Assembly (NCBI GenBank): GCA_002127295.1
Contig: NFUV01000001.1
Location: forward strand, 682,001 to 746,000
Source: Chitinophagaceae bacterium IBVUCB2
Lineage (GTDB): Bacteria; Bacteroidota; Bacteroidia; Chitinophagales; Chitinophagaceae
DNA: 64,000 nt
Direction of reading: 5' to 3'
Shown here: in pieces, positions 61,420-64,000 of the stretch
Numbering within the stretch: position 1 is the stretch's first letter
How the letters are laid out: each line of letters starts with the position of its first letter
Program-made: the position numbers and the translations under genes
Notes under the pieces: generated by a model
What the model saw: the letters and a program-made list of their open reading frames with translations, nothing else
What the model was told of the DNA's origin: nothing
Database searches by the model: none

Positions 61420-62226
61420 CTGAAGTATTTTATTAGTAAATAGATGTGGATTTTCCTGCTCTGCATTTTCGATAGTGCTGTAGTTGGAAAGAATATCGGC
61501 TTTACCCTTTCTTACACAAACATCATGTTCAAAATGAACAGAAGGTTTACCATCTTTTGTTTTCACTGTCCACCCATCTTCATCAGTATAAACATCCCTT
61601 TTCCCAAGATTGATCATGGGCTCAATGGCCAATACCAATCCTTCTTTTAGTTTCTTTCCACTACCCCTCTTTCCGTAGTTTGGCACCTGGGGATCTTCAT
61701 GCAAATTTTTTCCTAAGCCATGTCCCACCAGATCTCTTACTACTCCATATCCATTTTTTCTTTCGGTATGTTCTTGTATTGCAAACCCAATATCACCTGT
61801 ATAATTTCCTGCTACCGCCTTTTCAATTCCTTTGTATAATGATTCTTTCGTTACTTGTATCAGCTTCATTATTACTGGACCCGGATCTCCAATCGCAAAA
61901 GTATACGCATGGTCGCCGTGCCACCCGTTTAATATTACACCTACATCAATTGTAACAATATCTCCTTCATTCAATTCATTGTCACTTGGGAAACCATGCA
62001 CTACTACATCGTTTACAGATATGCAAGAGTTAAAAGGATATCCATTATAATTCAAAAAAGAAGGGATAGCCCCATTATCCCTGATGAATTCACCAATCAT
62101 TTTATCAATGTTGATAGTAGGAAGGCCTGGCTTGAGGATTTTAGCGACTTCCGTCAAAGTCTTACTTACCAGCAATGCACTTTGCCGCATTAATTCTACC
62201 TGCTCATTGGTTTTTAAAATCATCAT
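61408..62226 (-). CDS. map: Methionine aminopeptidase type I
   Basis: 272 residues from the ATG at 62226 (a second ATG follows directly). It removes the initiator Met. The pita-bread fold's metal ligands are visible: DVGVILNGWHGDHA (Asp and Asp), GHGLGKNLHEDP (His), AIEPMIN (Glu) and HFEHDVCV (Glu). Location after secY is typical of the spc operon in Bacteroidota, but here a strong terminator lies between them and infA, rpmJ and rpsM do not follow. Confidence 0.97.
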   Translation of the reverse strand: MMILKTNEQVELMRQSALLVSKTLTEVAKILKPGLPTINIDKMIGEFIRDNGAIPSFLNYNGYPFNSCISVNDVVVHGFPSDNELNEGDIVTIDVGVILNGWHGDHAYTFAIGDPGPVIMKLIQVTKESLYKGIEKAVAGNYTGDIGFAIQEHTERKNGYGVVRDLVGHGLGKNLHEDPQVPNYGKRGSGKKLKEGLVLAIEPMINLGKRDVYTDEDGWTVKTKDGKPSVHFEHDVCVRKGKADILSNYSTIENAEQENPHLFTNKILQPLN

Positions 62227-62240
62227 AATGCAAATATCAG

Positions 62241-62280
62241 AAAAAAAAACAAACCCGTCTCGCTTGAGGCGGGACGGGTT
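62241..62280 (-). terminator. Strong terminator between secY and map
   Basis: On the minus strand AACCCGTC pairs with GACGGGTT, with an inner CGC/GCG pair and CTCAA loop, followed by TTTGTTTTTTTTT. It lies just after the secY stop and would end the ribosomal-protein transcript before map. Confidence 0.85.
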
Positions 62281-62301
62281 GCTGTATAAAAATTAATTTT
62301 T

Positions 62302-63639
62302 TTACATCTGAACGGCAGAAGTTGTTTGTCTGCCTTGGATACGACCACTCTTCATCAATCCATCATATTGACGCATCAATAATTGGGTCTCTATTTGTTG
62401 CAAAGTATCCAATACAACACCTACCATAATCAACAGTGATGTACCACCGAAGAAAGTAGAGAACTGCTGCGTCACACCTAAACGCTCTGCAATACCAGGA
62501 AGAATACCCACAAAGGCAAGTAAGAATGCACCCGGAAGTGTAATCCTGTCCATGATGGTTCCAATATAATCTGCAGTTGGTTGTCCTGGTTTTACTCCGG
62601 GAATGAATCCATTGTTTTGCTTCAGGTTATCCGCAATTTGTTTAGGATTAAATATCAAAGCCGTATATAAGAAGGTAAAGCCGATTACTACAATGGAGTA
62701 AATCAACATATACCAAAGACTCTTATGATCATTTAATTGCTGTAAGAATCCTCCACTTGTTGGATTAAAATTCGTAAAGATTGTAGGAATGAAAATAATA
62801 GCCTGGGCAAAGATGATTGGCATTACACCAGCACTGTTAACCTTCAATGGTAAAAATTGTCTTGCACCGCCAAACTGCCTGTTACCAACAATTTGTTTTG
62901 CATAGTTTACAGGAACTTTTCTTACACCTTGAATCAGCAGGATACAACCCATGATGATAGCGATAAGAATAGCTATCTCTATAATGAAAACTAATATTTG
63001 TCCATTACGTACTGACTTAGCACTTAACTCTTGCAAGAATGACTGTGGAAGACGGGCTAAGATACCAATCATAATGATTAATGAAGTACCATTACCTAAT
63101 CCCTTATCAGTAATTTTTTCACCCATCCACATTACAAACATAGTTCCCGCTGTAAGTACCAATAGACTTGACAACCAGAAGTAAGCAGAGAATGCAGGCA
63201 TTATAGCGCCTGACTGATCAAACATCCCACGGAGATACGATACATAAGCAGAAGCCTGCAACAATGTAACTATTACAGTAAGATATCGGGTGTATTGGGT
63301 AATTTTTTTACGTCCACTTTCTCCTTCCTTCTGCATTTTTTGAAAACGGGGTACTAAAACTGTCATCAACTGCATAAAAATAGATGCAGAGATGTAAGGC
63401 ATGATACCTAATGCAAAAATGGACGCATTACTAAATGCGCCTCCGGAAAAGGCATCTATCAATCCAAGAATACCGGTATTGCTACCAGAGCCTGCATCAA
63501 TCTTTGTAGGGTCAATACCTGGTAGAACAATATGAGAACCTAAGCGATAGACAGCTATCATCATGATGGTAAATAAAATTTTACCTCTCAGTTCTTCTAT
63601 GCTCCAGATATTTTTTAGTGTCTGTATTAATTTCTTCAC
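62302..63639 (-). CDS. secY: Preprotein translocase subunit SecY
   Basis: 445 residues with ten membrane spans. The protein-conducting channel is recognised by LRGKILFTIMMIAVYRLGSHIVLPG, the plug/TM2 region GGAFSNASIFALGIMPYISASIFMQ, NPKQIADNLKQNNGFIPGVKPG and the C-terminal TLQQIETQLLMRQYDGLMKSGRI. It follows rplO, the usual order in the spc operon. Length is typical for Bacteroidota. Confidence 0.98.
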   Translation of the reverse strand: MKKLIQTLKNIWSIEELRGKILFTIMMIAVYRLGSHIVLPGIDPTKIDAGSGSNTGILGLIDAFSGGAFSNASIFALGIMPYISASIFMQLMTVLVPRFQKMQKEGESGRKKITQYTRYLTVIVTLLQASAYVSYLRGMFDQSGAIMPAFSAYFWLSSLLVLTAGTMFVMWMGEKITDKGLGNGTSLIIMIGILARLPQSFLQELSAKSVRNGQILVFIIEIAILIAIIMGCILLIQGVRKVPVNYAKQIVGNRQFGGARQFLPLKVNSAGVMPIIFAQAIIFIPTIFTNFNPTSGGFLQQLNDHKSLWYMLIYSIVVIGFTFLYTALIFNPKQIADNLKQNNGFIPGVKPGQPTADYIGTIMDRITLPGAFLLAFVGILPGIAERLGVTQQFSTFFGGTSLLIMVGVVLDTLQQIETQLLMRQYDGLMKSGRIQGRQTTSAVQM

Positions 63640-63670
63640 GGTGATAAAACAAATTTAAAAGCACTTTAAA

Positions 63671-63697
63671 CATAAAAGACGCATGGTCAGTGCGTCA
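63671..63697 (-). terminator. Weak terminator or attenuator between rplO and secY
   Basis: On the minus strand GACGCA pairs with TGCGTC around a 7-base loop, followed by TTTTATG. With only four T it is likely a partial terminator that would lower secY relative to the ribosomal proteins. Confidence 0.35.
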
Positions 63698-63714
63698 ATG
63701 CAATTTAGTGAAAT

Positions 63715-64000
63715 TTACTTTACTATTTCCACCGAACCACCTGCAGCCTCAATTGCTGATTTAGCTTTTTCACTAACAGCATTTACTTTGAAGGTAAATT
63801 TGCCTGTCAATTCTCCATTACCTAAAACCTTTACTCTATCAGTCTGACTTATCAGTCCATTGATGTAAAGATTTTCCAAAGAAAACTCCGTGATACCATA
63901 TTTCTCAGAAAGTTGAACAACCTGTCCAAGGTTAATCACTTTATATTCTATACGGTTGTAGTTTGTAAATCCACGTTTTGGTACACGACGCTGAATTGGC
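63715..64000 (-). CDS. rplO: 50S ribosomal protein L15, 5' part outside window
   Basis: 94 C-terminal residues are visible; the reading frame runs past the window end. The visible start, PIQRRVPKRGFTNYNRIEYK, and VINLGQVVQLS are typical of the L15 core, and the end AKSAIEAAGGSVEIVK matches the family's C-terminus. It is transcribed ahead of secY in the spc operon order. Confidence 0.97.
   Translation of the reverse strand, partial: PIQRRVPKRGFTNYNRIEYKVINLGQVVQLSEKYGITEFSLENLYINGLISQTDRVKVLGNGELTGKFTFKVNAVSEKAKSAIEAAGGSVEIVK

Overview
The window looks like the chromosome of a Bacteroidota bacterium, most likely family Chitinophagaceae (AT-rich, roughly upper-30s % GC by eye). The evidence is a SusC/SusD pair with an STN-bearing SusC, FecR and ECF sigma factor, many Bacteroidota-style lipoproteins, TAnnTTTG -7 boxes, the three-gene PntAA/PntAB/PntB transhydrogenase, HisKA_3 kinases with Y_Y_Y or TPR sensor parts, and the arsenosugar gene set. 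I see no tRNA, rRNA, CRISPR array, insertion sequence or phage gene. Coding density is high and no gene-free stretch exceeds 300 bases.

Layout. 1-5 kb: two HisKA_3 sensor kinases and one NarL/LuxR response regulator. 5-17.2 kb: eight co-directional exported proteins of unknown function (one lipoprotein, two TPR proteins, one NHL propeller, a tandem paralogous pair and others), followed by fmt. 18-26 kb, mostly minus strand: a LysM/RlpA-like protein, an rRNA m5C methyltransferase, pntB-pntAB-pntAA, a methyltransferase, folA and thyA. 26-30.7 kb: cupin lipoprotein, small heat-shock protein, thiol-disulfide oxidoreductase, YceI protein, a small membrane protein and a lone PAS-domain protein. 30.8-43.7 kb: a complete beta-glucan polysaccharide utilisation locus (GH16, GH30, GH3, PKD surface lipoprotein, SusD, SusC, FecR, ECF sigma). 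44-53 kb: coiled-coil membrane protein, proline dehydrogenase, a DUF2805/photolyase-like divergent pair, thioesterase, acyltransferase and ribosomal protein S1. 53-60 kb: an arsenosugar biosynthesis cluster (TIGR04282 glycosyltransferase, ArsM, ArsS, CMD-family protein, thioredoxin-DUF547 protein, a purine nucleoside phosphorylase and a TIGR04283 glycosyltransferase), flanked by an acyltransferase. 60-64 kb: a flavoprotein, then map, secY and the end of rplO.

How the parts work together. The PUL reads as a self-contained beta-1,3/1,6-glucan system: SusC with its STN domain signals through FecR to the ECF sigma factor, SusD and the PKD lipoprotein bind glycan at the surface, and GH16, GH30 and GH3 cut it down to glucose. 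The arsenic cluster reads as methylation of arsenite (ArsM), transfer of a 5'-deoxyadenosyl group (ArsS), probable removal of adenine (the phosphorylase, which carries Asp where 6-oxopurine enzymes carry Asn) and glycosylation.

The best candidates for undescribed biology are the 5-17 kb secreted-protein block, which has a shared 21-nt element upstream of two of its genes next to a two-component system; the arsenosugar cluster with phosphorylase, DUF547 and acyltransferase neighbours; and a photolyase-like protein whose domains appear to be in permuted order.
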